A DNA stretch of 25,165 nucleotides, taken from Bacteroidota bacterium (lineage in GTDB: Bacteria; Bacteroidota; Bacteroidia; Chitinophagales; Chitinophagaceae). This document shows positions 1 to 6,719 of this stretch, one piece after another. The notes beneath the pieces are model-generated. The model was not told where the DNA came from. It was given only the letters and a program-made list of their open reading frames with translations, and did not search any database. The stretch covers positions 1 through 25,165 of the forward strand of contig JAEWBT010000055.1 in NCBI GenBank assembly GCA_023391015.1. The letters are read 5' to 3'. Positions within the stretch are counted from its first letter, which is position 1, and each line of letters begins with the position of its first letter. The position numbers and the translations under genes were made by a program.

Positions 1-1172
1 ACACCTGGCTGCCCGACGCGATGGCCGGCCCCACGCCCGTTTCGGCCCTCATCCACGCCGCCAAGATGGTAACCGCGGGTATTTATATGATTGCCCGCTC
101 TTCCGACCTGTATAATCTGACCGTTTCCACCCAACAATTTGTAGCCATTATCGGGCTGGCAACGGCGCTGCTGGCGGGCAGCATTGCCCTGCGGCAGTGG
201 GATATTAAAAAGGTATTGGCCTATTCCACCGTGTCGCAACTGGGCTTTATGTTCCTCGCGCTCGGCGTAGGGGCTTACACCACAGCGGTTTTCCACGTAC
301 TGACCCACGCGTTTTTTAAAGCGCTTCTCTTCCTCGGTTCCGGCAGTGTGATTCACGCGATGGGCGGCGAACAGGACGTCCGGAAAATGGGTGGCCTGGC
401 AAAGAAGATGCCGATTACGAATATTACCTTCCTGATTGGATGCCTTGCGCTGGCGGGTATTCCGGGCCTTTCCGGATTCTTTTCTAAAGATGAAATTCTG
501 GCATCGGCTTTTGGTCGCAGCCCTATTTTCTATGGTCTCGGCATTGTGGCTACGGCGATGACCGCGTTCTACTCCCTGCGGGTCTATACGCTTACTTTTT
601 CCGGAAAATTCCGGGGCACTGCCGAACAGGAAAGCCACCTGCACGAAAGTCCGGTTTCCATGACTTTGCCGTTGATTATCCTCGCGGTGCTGGCCGTGGT
701 TGGCGGATATCTTGGTTTGCCGCCGGTGATTTCCGAGCACCATACCCTGCAAAGCTTCCTCTCGCCGGTCGTTCACAACGCTGCGGGCGAACACCTGAGC
801 CACAGCACTGAATGGCTGTTGATTGGCATTTCGTCTGTCGTGGCGATTTTGTTTGCCGTTTGGGGATATACCGCCCAGCGCCGTGCGCAGTTCAGCGAAG
901 CCACCGGCATCAACAAAGCCTTGGAAAATAAATGGTATGTGGACGAAGCCTACGACGGCGCTGTGGTGAAACCGCTGAACGGACTGAGCCGCTTCTTCGG
1001 CGATGTGGTGGAACGCCTCGGCATTGACGGACTGGTCAACGGCGTGGGCAAAGGCGTTCGCTGGGGCTCCGACCGCGTGCGCCTGCTGCAAAACGGTCAG
1101 GTAGGCTATTATCTTTTTGTGATGGTGGTGGGGATGACCCTGCTGCTGGCCGTCGGCTTTTTCTGGAAGTAA
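1..1172 (+). CDS. nuoL: NADH-quinone oxidoreductase subunit L (NuoL), 3' part; 5' end outside window
   Basis: This is the C-terminal part of the large antiporter-like membrane subunit of respiratory complex I, which couples NADH:quinone electron transfer to proton pumping across the inner membrane. The open frame runs from base 3 with no start; the ATG at 21 is internal, because the preceding codons read TWLPDA, the family's conserved lead-in to AGPTPVSALIHAA. Further family marks are LAYSTVSQLGFMFLALG, THAFFKALLFLGSGSVIH (with the membrane lysine), GFFSKDEIL, and a C-terminal tail with a long lateral helix region and a last membrane segment (VGYYLFVMVVGMTLLLAVGFF). It is followed by nuoM and nuoN in the usual order. 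One oddity: the usual HAATMV reads HAAKMV (codon AAG at 63-65). Identity is very secure; only the missing N-terminus limits the call. Confidence 0.97.
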   Translation, partial: TWLPDAMAGPTPVSALIHAAKMVTAGIYMIARSSDLYNLTVSTQQFVAIIGLATALLAGSIALRQWDIKKVLAYSTVSQLGFMFLALGVGAYTTAVFHVLTHAFFKALLFLGSGSVIHAMGGEQDVRKMGGLAKKMPITNITFLIGCLALAGIPGLSGFFSKDEILASAFGRSPIFYGLGIVATAMTAFYSLRVYTLTFSGKFRGTAEQESHLHESPVSMTLPLIILAVLAVVGGYLGLPPVISEHHTLQSFLSPVVHNAAGEHLSHSTEWLLIGISSVVAILFAVWGYTAQRRAQFSEATGINKALENKWYVDEAYDGAVVKPLNGLSRFFGDVVERLGIDGLVNGVGKGVRWGSDRVRLLQNGQVGYYLFVMVVGMTLLLAVGFFWK

Positions 1173-1261
1173 TTTTTGAAGACAAAAGAGAGAAACCAGA
1201 ATCCAACATTCAAATCTTCTTTTAGCGATTTCCGGAAAACAGGTTTTCCCAATCCAAATAA

Positions 1262-1318
1262 GCGAAGCTCCAACGGCGCAGCCGGTCCAACGCGAAGCTT
1301 CCAAGCCGAAGGCTCCAA
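1262..1318. repeat. Short degenerate repeat in the nuoL-nuoM gap (TCCAA units, period 14-17)
   Basis: The 164-nt nuoL-nuoM gap contains four TCCAA cores at 1269, 1286, 1300 and 1314. Each is preceded by a related GCGAAGC/GCCGAAGG-like block, so units of about 14-17 nt recur. I see no gene, terminator or TAnnTTTG box in this gap. It also holds one TTCCGGAA copy at 1230-1237. Function unknown; it may be slippage-derived spacer. Confidence 0.45.
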
Positions 1319-1336
1319 CCCTCAAATTTTCCTTTC

Positions 1337-2767
1337 ATGATTACCCTTCTTCTCATATTGCTGCCGCTGCTCACCGGTTTGTTGTGCTTTACGTCTAAAG
1401 AAGCGGCCAAACCCATGGCGCTGGCCGGCGCGCTGGCAACGCTCGGCGTGGCGTTTTGGCTGGTCGCCACGGCTCAATCCGGCGCGGTGCCCGATTTCTC
1501 GGTAGCCTGGATTCCGATGCTGGGTGCACGGTTTGCGCTCCACGCCGACAGCGCCTCGGTGATTCTCACCCTGCTGACGGCCTTGGTGATGCTCACCATT
1601 TTCATTTCCCAATGGAACAAAGAAGTAACGCGGCCCCACGCTTTTTATGGCTTGATGATGCTCGCCGCGGCGGGTCTGATGGGCGTTTTTCTGGCCTACG
1701 ACGCACTGCTGTTCTACGTGTTCTGGGAGTTGGCCCTTATTCCGGTGTATTTCCTCTGCTCGCAGTGGGGTGGCCCGAAGCGCATTGCCGTTACCTATAA
1801 ATTCTTTGTGTACACCTTCGTCGGCTCGCTGCTGATGCTGGCGGGACTCATTTATTTAGCCCAAAAAGCGGGTGGCGACTTTAGCTGGACGGCCATCACC
1901 AATGCCGGAGCCTTGCTGGGCAGTCAGGAGCAATCGTCGTTGTTTGTGCTGCTCTTTATCGCCTTTGCGGTGAAGATGCCCATCTTTCCGTTCCACACCT
2001 GGCAGCCCGACACCTACGAGCAATCGCCTACGCCGGTGACCATCGTGCTGAGCGCGCTGATGGTGAAAATGGGGTTATTTGCCGCGATGCGCTGGCTGTT
2101 GCCGACCGTTCCGCTGGGCGTAGCCTATTGGTCCGACGCAGTTACGACCTTATGCGTAATTGGCATTATCTACGCTTCCGTGATTGCCTTAAAACAAACC
2201 GACCTCAAGCGGTTGATTGCCTATTCCTCTATCGCCCACATGGGCTTGATGGCTACGGCCTTGTTTTCCGGAACGCAGCCGTCTATGATTGGCTTGCAGG
2301 TGCAGATGTTTACCCACGGCGTTATCATTACCGGCCTGTGGTTGCTGGTGAGCTTTATTGAGAACCGCTACGGCACCCGCAACATGCAGGAGCTGGGCGG
2401 CATGGCCTCCACGATGCCGAAGATGGCCACCGCGCTGGTGATTCTGGCCTTTGCCAACGTTTCCCTGCCGCTGACCGCCGGTTTTGTGGGCGAGTTTATG
2501 TTGTTCCATGGCCTCTTCCAAAGCTCCTCGGCCTATCACATCCTATTTATGGTGTTGGCGGGAAGTAGCATTATTCTGGGTGCGGCCTACACGCTGCGTA
2601 TGGTTGGAAAAGTGGCCTGGGGCGAACCGAAAACCGCTTCTGTTCCGGGAGAAATTTCCCTGCACGACCTCACGGCCAACGAGTGGCTGGGCCTTGCCCT
2701 GATGCTGGCGCTGGTGTTTTTCCTTGGCTTTTATCCCCAACCGCTGATTAACCTGGCCGGAATGTAG
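1337..2767 (+). CDS. nuoM: NADH-quinone oxidoreductase subunit M (NuoM)
   Basis: Second antiporter-like proton-pumping subunit of complex I, 476 aa, about 14 membrane helices. Key charged residues are in place: Glu131 in FWELALIPVYF, Lys213 in AVKMPIFPFHTWQPD, and Lys244 in ALMVKMG. The tail carries the later helices and ends at residue 476 (NLAGM). Length is normal for the family (about 470-510). The ATG at 1337 opens directly into a hydrophobic helix (MITLLLILLPLLTGLL), as expected for NuoM, and has no Shine-Dalgarno sequence. It lies 164 nt after nuoL and 147 nt before nuoN, which is loose for a nuo operon, but order and strand argue for cotranscription. Confidence 0.97.
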   Translation: MITLLLILLPLLTGLLCFTSKEAAKPMALAGALATLGVAFWLVATAQSGAVPDFSVAWIPMLGARFALHADSASVILTLLTALVMLTIFISQWNKEVTRPHAFYGLMMLAAAGLMGVFLAYDALLFYVFWELALIPVYFLCSQWGGPKRIAVTYKFFVYTFVGSLLMLAGLIYLAQKAGGDFSWTAITNAGALLGSQEQSSLFVLLFIAFAVKMPIFPFHTWQPDTYEQSPTPVTIVLSALMVKMGLFAAMRWLLPTVPLGVAYWSDAVTTLCVIGIIYASVIALKQTDLKRLIAYSSIAHMGLMATALFSGTQPSMIGLQVQMFTHGVIITGLWLLVSFIENRYGTRNMQELGGMASTMPKMATALVILAFANVSLPLTAGFVGEFMLFHGLFQSSSAYHILFMVLAGSSIILGAAYTLRMVGKVAWGEPKTASVPGEISLHDLTANEWLGLALMLALVFFLGFYPQPLINLAGM

Positions 2768-2877
2768 CCATGTTTCATGTTTTATATTTCATGGATTGAT
2801 TGGTCAGGTTGATTTCCGGAATTCGGGCCCTAGCCTTTGGCCCCTGGACTTTGGGTTCTGAAATTTGATTTCTCTTT

Positions 2878-2905
2878 CGTCTTTTGTCTCTCGTCTTTTG
2901 TCTCT
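2878..2905. repeat. Perfect tandem 14-bp duplication upstream of nuoN
   Basis: The unit CGTCTTTTGTCTCT occurs twice in direct tandem (2878-2891 and 2892-2905), inside a pyrimidine-rich leader just before the nuoN start. A related phrase in the opposite orientation (GACAAAAGAGAGAAA) lies in the nuoL-nuoM gap near 1180-1194. The gap from 2768 to 2914 otherwise holds one TTCCGGAA copy (2814-2821) and no gene. Confidence 0.8.
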
Positions 2906-2914
2906 GTCTTCAAC

Positions 2915-4288
2915 ATGAATTCTTTAATAGCCACAATCATTTCCGGTGTCCTGATGATGTTTGCCGGGTTTGCGCTGCGCGATAAAAAGGCAGCCGTTAC
3001 CCTGGCGCAGGTCCTGCTGGTGGTGGTGCTGGGCGTCAATATCTGGGATCTCCTGAACGTGCCCGACGGCATCGTGGTGCCGCTTTTCAACGACATGATT
3101 CGGTTTGAGCGCACGACCGTGGTTTTCAACACCCTGATGACGGCCTGCACCCTTATCTACGCCCTGCTGCTGGGCCGGGAAGTGTTGCGCGTGGGCAGCC
3201 ATGTGGCTGATTATTTTGCGCTCATTTTCTTTGTGCTGGCCGGCGCCTACGTGCTGGCGTCGTTCAACAACCTGTTGATGTTTTTCCTCGGAATTGAGAT
3301 TTTGTCTATCCCGCAGTACATCCTCGCGGGCGTGGACAAGCGCAACCTGAAAAGCTCCGAGGCCTCGCTGAAGTACTTTTTGATGGGCGCGTTTTCCACC
3401 GGCATTATGCTGATGGGCATTACCCTCATTTACGGCGCTTCCGGCTCGTTCAACGTTCACCAGCTTAATTTCTTTACCGAAGCGGGCATCAACGTGATGG
3501 GGCTTGCCGGATTGCTGCTCCTGCTCGTTTCCATGAGCTTTAAAGTGAGCGCTGCGCCCTTCCACCTCTGGACGCCCGATGTGTACGACGGGGCACCCAC
3601 GCCGTTCACCGCCTACATGGCTACGATTGGCAAGGTGGTAGCTTTCTTTGGATTCATTCGTCTCTTTCAAGGCAGCTTTGCCCAGCTTTCACCGCGGTGG
3701 GTGCTGGTGCTTTCCATCATCACGGCGCTGACCCTGCTGGTCGGCAACCTGACGGCGGTGTTCCAGCAAAGCGTGAAGCGGATGCTGGCGTATTCGTCCA
3801 TTGCGCAGGCCGGTTTTATGTTGTTTGCGGTGATGAGCGTGGGCGAAACCGGGCGGCAGGGCATTTTGCTCTACGCCGTGGCCTATACGATTGCGACCGT
3901 GGGCTTGTTCACCGTTCTGGTCAAACTCAAAGACTACACCTACGACGGCTTTAACGGCTTGGCAAAGTCCAATCCGTTCCTGGCATTTGTGGCGGCTATT
4001 TTTCTGTTTTCGCTGGCCGGCATTCCGCTTACGGGTGGCTTTATGGCGAAGTACTGGGTGCTGCGTGCGGCCATTGAGCAAGGCAATATGCTGTGGCTGG
4101 TGATTTTTGCCCTGCTGATGGCGGCGGTCAGTTCCTACTATTATTTCCGGGTGATTATGGCCATGTATTTTAAAGAAGGCACGCCGGAATTTAAAAGCGA
4201 GGTCACCGGCTCCAACAAGTTTATGCTGGGCGTGACCTGTGCCCTGGTGATTCTACTTGGCATCGTGCCGCAGGTGCTGTTTTTCTAG
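2915..4288 (+). CDS. nuoN: NADH-quinone oxidoreductase subunit N (NuoN)
   Basis: Third antiporter-like proton-pumping subunit of complex I, 457 aa from the ATG at 2915. An in-frame ATG at 2837 would add 26 residues translated from a pyrimidine-rich repeat, so the start at 2915 (MNSLIATIISGVLMMF, opening into a membrane helix) is preferred. Family marks: Glu128 in GIEILSIPQYILAG, Lys153 in SLKYFLMGAFSTG, Lys210 in SFKVSAAPFHLWTPDVYDG, and Lys240 in the next helix. The C-terminus ends in a membrane segment (LGVTCALVILLGIVPQVLFF). It is the last gene of the nuo run; a strong terminator follows 25 nt after the stop. No TTCCGGAA motif lies inside it. Confidence 0.97.
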   Translation: MNSLIATIISGVLMMFAGFALRDKKAAVTLAQVLLVVVLGVNIWDLLNVPDGIVVPLFNDMIRFERTTVVFNTLMTACTLIYALLLGREVLRVGSHVADYFALIFFVLAGAYVLASFNNLLMFFLGIEILSIPQYILAGVDKRNLKSSEASLKYFLMGAFSTGIMLMGITLIYGASGSFNVHQLNFFTEAGINVMGLAGLLLLLVSMSFKVSAAPFHLWTPDVYDGAPTPFTAYMATIGKVVAFFGFIRLFQGSFAQLSPRWVLVLSIITALTLLVGNLTAVFQQSVKRMLAYSSIAQAGFMLFAVMSVGETGRQGILLYAVAYTIATVGLFTVLVKLKDYTYDGFNGLAKSNPFLAFVAAIFLFSLAGIPLTGGFMAKYWVLRAAIEQGNMLWLVIFALLMAAVSSYYYFRVIMAMYFKEGTPEFKSEVTGSNKFMLGVTCALVILLGIVPQVLFF

Positions 4289-4312
4289 AATTTCCGGAAA
4301 TTTTTAAGAATC

Positions 4313-4342
4313 AGAACGCGCTAAAAGGCGCGTTCTTTTTTT
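4313..4342 (+). terminator. Rho-independent terminator after nuoN
   Basis: A perfect 9-bp stem AGAACGCGC / GCGCGTTCT with a 6-nt loop (TAAAAG) is followed by a run of seven T. It closes the nuoL-M-N run. Confidence 0.9.
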
Positions 4343-4350
4343 AAGTATGA

Positions 4351-4421
4351 AACGTGGATAAAACGGATAGATGCGGGTTTGCACGGATTTTTCATCTGTG
4401 GCAATCCGCGTCATCCACGTT
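4351..4421. repeat. Intergenic imperfect inverted-repeat element between nuoN and scpB
   Basis: Arms at 4351-4368 (AACGTGGATAAAACGGAT) and 4404-4421 (ATCCGCGTCATCCACGTT) pair over 18 positions with three mismatches. An inner pair AGATG (4369-4373) / CATCT (4393-4397) extends the fold into a cruciform-like hairpin of 71 nt. The wording (GTGGAT, ACGGAT, ATCCGCG) resembles short intergenic repeats that recur in many environmental bacterial genomes; that resemblance is from memory and untested. The in-frame upstream ATG of scpB at 4371 falls inside it and is therefore not trusted as a start. Confidence 0.7.
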
Positions 4422-4451
4422 CCATTACGCTTTGCGCTACTTTCGCTTTTC

Positions 4452-5060
4452 ATGCTTTCCCGCCACCTGCAAGCCTTGCTTTTCGCCGCCGACAAACCCT
4501 TATCTGCCGAAGACCTCTGCACCTACCTAAACGCCATTCGCGAGCCGGAAATTCCGGAAATATCTACTGAAAATGTCCGGGAATTATTAGAGGAGATTAA
4601 AGCGAAATACGCCAGCCTGGAGTTTCCGTTTGAAGTTGTGGAAAGCGGCGGCGGATTCCGGTTTCTCACCAAAGCGGAATACCACAAAACCATTCTGCAA
4701 CTGACCGGCGAAAAGCACCTGAAAAAGCTGTCGCCGGCGGCAATGGAAACGCTTTCTATCATTGCCTATCGCGGGCCGGTTACCAAAGGCGAGATAGAAT
4801 TCATTCGTGGGGTGAGCGCTGACTACGCCATTCAAAAGCTGCTGGAAAAAGAACTGATTATCATTTCCGGCAGAAAAGAAGACGCCATCGGAAAGCCGCT
4901 CCTCTACATGCCATCGCGGTATTTGCTGGATTATCTCGGCATCAATTCCAGCGAGGAATTGCCAAAGCTTAAAGACTTTGGAACGATTGAATATGTGGAG
5001 CCTACCCCGGCCAGCGAAGCCCTGCCGGAAGATCTAAAGTTTCCGCAAAAAGAAGCTTGA
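4452..5060 (+). CDS. scpB: Segregation and condensation protein B (ScpB)
   Basis: ScpB is the winged-helix kleisin partner that binds ScpA and the SMC ATPase in the bacterial condensin complex for chromosome compaction and segregation. From the ATG at 4452 the protein is 202 aa, typical for the family. An upstream in-frame ATG at 4371 lies in an inverted repeat and gives a non-homologous N-terminus. Diagnostic stretches: N-terminal winged helix (HLQALLFAADKPLSAEDL), then LSPAAMETLSIIAYRGPVTKGE and the second winged helix (IEFIRGVSADYAIQKLLE, followed by ELIIISGRKEDAIGKP and YLLDYLGINSSEELPKL). The tail after residue 185 is probably disordered. No scpA neighbour is visible. A TTTCCGGAAA motif starts 1 nt after the stop. 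Confidence 0.95.
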   Translation: MLSRHLQALLFAADKPLSAEDLCTYLNAIREPEIPEISTENVRELLEEIKAKYASLEFPFEVVESGGGFRFLTKAEYHKTILQLTGEKHLKKLSPAAMETLSIIAYRGPVTKGEIEFIRGVSADYAIQKLLEKELIIISGRKEDAIGKPLLYMPSRYLLDYLGINSSEELPKLKDFGTIEYVEPTPASEALPEDLKFPQKEA

Positions 5061-5087
5061 TTTCCGGAAAAATCCCCCAAACAGGTG

Positions 5088-5119
5088 ATTGCCGGGCCTC
5101 ATGTGGTCGGGTAGGTTTG
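5088..5119 (+). promoter_or_regulatory. Bacteroidota-type promoter for the 5150 lipoprotein gene
   Basis: The box TAGGTTTG (5112-5119) is an exact match to the phylum's -7 element TAnnTTTG. ATTG at 5088-5091, 20 nt upstream, fits the -33 TTTG/TTG element. Transcription would start near 5126, giving a leader of about 25 nt. Confidence 0.65.
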
Positions 5120-5149
5120 TGGTGTATTACCAAACCCTAATCTCCACAC

Positions 5150-5695
5150 ATGAAAAAGGTTTTTTCCCTCTTGCTGGTCGCAGCGCTTTATAGTTGCAGC
5201 GCCTGTAACAAAGACAGCAACAATTCCAACAACAACGGCAGCAACCCCGATGATAACACAGCCATCAACGGCTGCGGCGGCTCCTGGGACGTCGCCAAAG
5301 GCCGTATTACGTTCAAAGTAAACGGCACGCAGGTCAATACGATCAACCACACCTGTAGCTGGAGCGACGCCATTGGCTTCCCCATTATCAACATCACTTC
5401 CTCTATGCACAAAGACGGGCGGACGGTGAATCTGAACGTGGGCGGCTGGAGCACCGGAAACCGCGTGATGACCTCCAAAGCGGTGGTCAATAACAGCGAA
5501 GCGCAGGGCGTGTATGCGCCGCATTACTGTGATTATGAGATGGCCATTTTCCAGTCCGGTGCTGTCAACATCACCCGGTTTGACACCACAGCCCGCATTG
5601 TGGAAGGCACTTTTTCCGGAATAGCCGAGAAGGACGGAACGAAATACGAGATTACCGACGGAAGGATCATCAACTGCCAGCTGGAGCGGTTCTGA
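5150..5695 (+). CDS. Predicted outer-membrane/surface lipoprotein, DUF6252-like
   Basis: A 181-aa secreted lipoprotein. The N-terminus is a lipoprotein signal peptide (MKKVFSLLLVAALYSC); the lipidated cysteine is Cys16 (LYSC) or Cys19, and the following NKDS is a plausible lipoprotein export signal for surface display. An Asn/Ser-rich linker (about 20-38) leads into a beta-rich domain beginning NGCGGSWDVAKGRITFKVNG and ending GTFSGIAEKDGTKYEITDGR. The FKVNG... GTFSG... TDGR pattern recalls the DUF6252 family of Bacteroidota lipoproteins; this is recognition from memory, not a search. Function unknown. It has its own promoter and ends 50 nt before a bidirectional terminator shared with the next, convergent gene. 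Confidence 0.75.
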   Translation: MKKVFSLLLVAALYSCSACNKDSNNSNNNGSNPDDNTAINGCGGSWDVAKGRITFKVNGTQVNTINHTCSWSDAIGFPIINITSSMHKDGRTVNLNVGGWSTGNRVMTSKAVVNNSEAQGVYAPHYCDYEMAIFQSGAVNITRFDTTARIVEGTFSGIAEKDGTKYEITDGRIINCQLERF

Positions 5696-5745
5696 GGAGC
5701 CGGTAATCGCGGCGTTTTCCGGAAGTGCTCTATTTCTTAAAACAA

Positions 5746-5773
5746 AAAAACCACCTCAGAAGAGGTGGTTTTT
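5746..5773. terminator. Bidirectional terminator between convergent lipoprotein genes
   Basis: A perfect 12-bp stem AAAAACCACCTC / GAGGTGGTTTTT with a 4-nt loop lies between the plus gene ending at 5695 and the minus gene ending at 5805. Flanking A and T runs let it work in both directions. Confidence 0.9.
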
Positions 5774-5804
5774 CTTTCCAGAAGAAAGAGAAGAGAGAAA
5801 TAAC

Positions 5805-6062
5805 TTATTTCTTAACTTCGGTAGTGGTGGTAGTCGTTGTGTTGGTAGCACCGTCCGGAGTCATAGTAGCCATGCTATCAGTAGTGGTAGTAGTGGTAGC
5901 AGGAGCAGCCATAGTTGTGTCCATTACAACTGGAGCAGTCACTTCTGGAGCGATTACAGTAGAGTCGGTCGTTACAGTAGTGTTCTCTTCAGTAGTGCTG
6001 GTGCAGGAAGTAGCGAAAACGCCCAGAGCCAGAGCGAGGAAGCTGAATTTTACGAGTTTCAT
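5805..6062 (-). CDS. Threonine-rich mini-lipoprotein
   Basis: An 85-aa protein with a clear lipoprotein signal (MKLVKFSFLALALGVFATSC, lipid Cys20). The mature 66 residues are 27 Thr, with runs of six and seven, plus Ala, Val, Asp, Glu and Met, and no aromatic residues. It is therefore predicted to be a disordered, acidic, possibly O-glycosylated surface or periplasmic tail. Bacteroidota O-glycosylate D(S/T)-type motifs (D followed by S/T and a hydrophobic residue); DSTV and DSMA here fit that idea (inference). The opposite-strand frame over the same DNA codes valine runs and is rejected as a shadow because this frame has a real signal peptide and lipobox. No catalytic domain is visible. Small Thr-rich lipoproteins of this type are commonly labelled coagulation-like or hypothetical; no function is assigned. 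Confidence 0.8.
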   Translation of the reverse strand: MKLVKFSFLALALGVFATSCTSTTEENTTVTTDSTVIAPEVTAPVVMDTTMAAPATTTTTTDSMATMTPDGATNTTTTTTTEVKK

Positions 6063-6221
6063 GGTTTGGTTGGTGTAAAAAAGGTTTTGAACTGCTGTTT
6101 ATCCTCAAAGCAGAGAAAGGTAACCTCTCTTTTTGAAATATTTTTTGCCTTTATTTGTGCTGCTTTCTGAGGGTATAATTATTGTCTTCGCCAACGCCGG
6201 ACCCTTCCTTGTTTGTACGAC

Positions 6222-6638
6222 ATGACGCTCTCCGAAAACCTTGTAGAAATCTTTGTTATTCCCCTGGCGATTGCCTGCATTGCCTGGACGGTAACGCACG
6301 AAGAGATTTTCCGGGAACCCCGCGAGTGGGCCGCCAGGAAATCCCATTCTTCCAAAACACTTTTGGAAAGAAAGTTTTTTTACCTCTTTACCTGTGAATA
6401 CTGTTTCAGCCACTATGTTACCATCTTTTTCTTAATCATTACCGGCTACCAGCTTTTGATGCCCGATTGGCGCGGTTATCTGATTGCAGGGTTTACCTGG
6501 GTGTGGATTGCCAATGTTTATATGTCGCTGTTTGGACTGTTGCGCCAGGGGCTTAAGAAAGAGCGCATCGAGGCGAGCATTAAGGACATGGAGTATAAAG
6601 AAATAAAAGAAGAGGACAAGAAGGAAAGTCAGAAATAA
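6222..6638 (+). CDS. Small inner-membrane protein with a CEYC motif
   Basis: A 138-aa protein from the ATG at 6222; a TTG three codons upstream (6213) is a less likely start. Three hydrophobic segments are visible: about residues 7-22 (LVEIFVIPLAIACIAW), about 60-77 (HYVTIFFLIITGYQLL), and about 83-103 (GYLIAGFTWVWIANVYMSLFG). A CxxC pair (TCEYCFSHYV) sits at the entry of the second segment and could bind metal or form a disulfide. The tail is a highly charged coiled-coil-like stretch rich in Lys and Glu. The Cys-x-x-Cys at a membrane helix start recalls DUF1360-type membrane proteins, but I cannot confirm this. Divergent from the Thr-rich lipoprotein gene across a 159-nt AT-rich gap. Function unknown. 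Confidence 0.7.
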   Translation: MTLSENLVEIFVIPLAIACIAWTVTHEEIFREPREWAARKSHSSKTLLERKFFYLFTCEYCFSHYVTIFFLIITGYQLLMPDWRGYLIAGFTWVWIANVYMSLFGLLRQGLKKERIEASIKDMEYKEIKEEDKKESQK

Positions 6639-6691
6639 GCCATCCGGCAATACAAACCGCATTTTATTTTCATAAAATGTTTCCTGCAGCT

Positions 6692-6699
6692 TATCTTTG
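6692..6699 (+). promoter_or_regulatory. -7 promoter box for the Ig-repeat T9SS gene (and aroE)
   Basis: TATCTTTG is an exact TAnnTTTG match, 20 nt before the ATG at 6720. The -33 region is only T-rich (TTTT at 6667-6670, spacer 21). aroE starts 3 nt after the first gene, so it is probably served by the same promoter. Confidence 0.55.
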
Positions 6700-6719
6700 A
6701 AATCCTTTTTTTTGATACC

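Noticed and set aside
2924..3670. 248-codon minus-strand open frame rich in His, Gln and Lys
   Set aside because: Antisense of nuoN; the composition is the mirror of hydrophobic membrane codons.
5725..6078. Plus-strand open frame with long valine runs that looks like a membrane protein
   Set aside because: It is the complement of the Thr-rich lipoprotein (ACN read in reverse gives valine-type codons). The minus frame has a proper signal peptide and lipobox, so the plus frame is a shadow.
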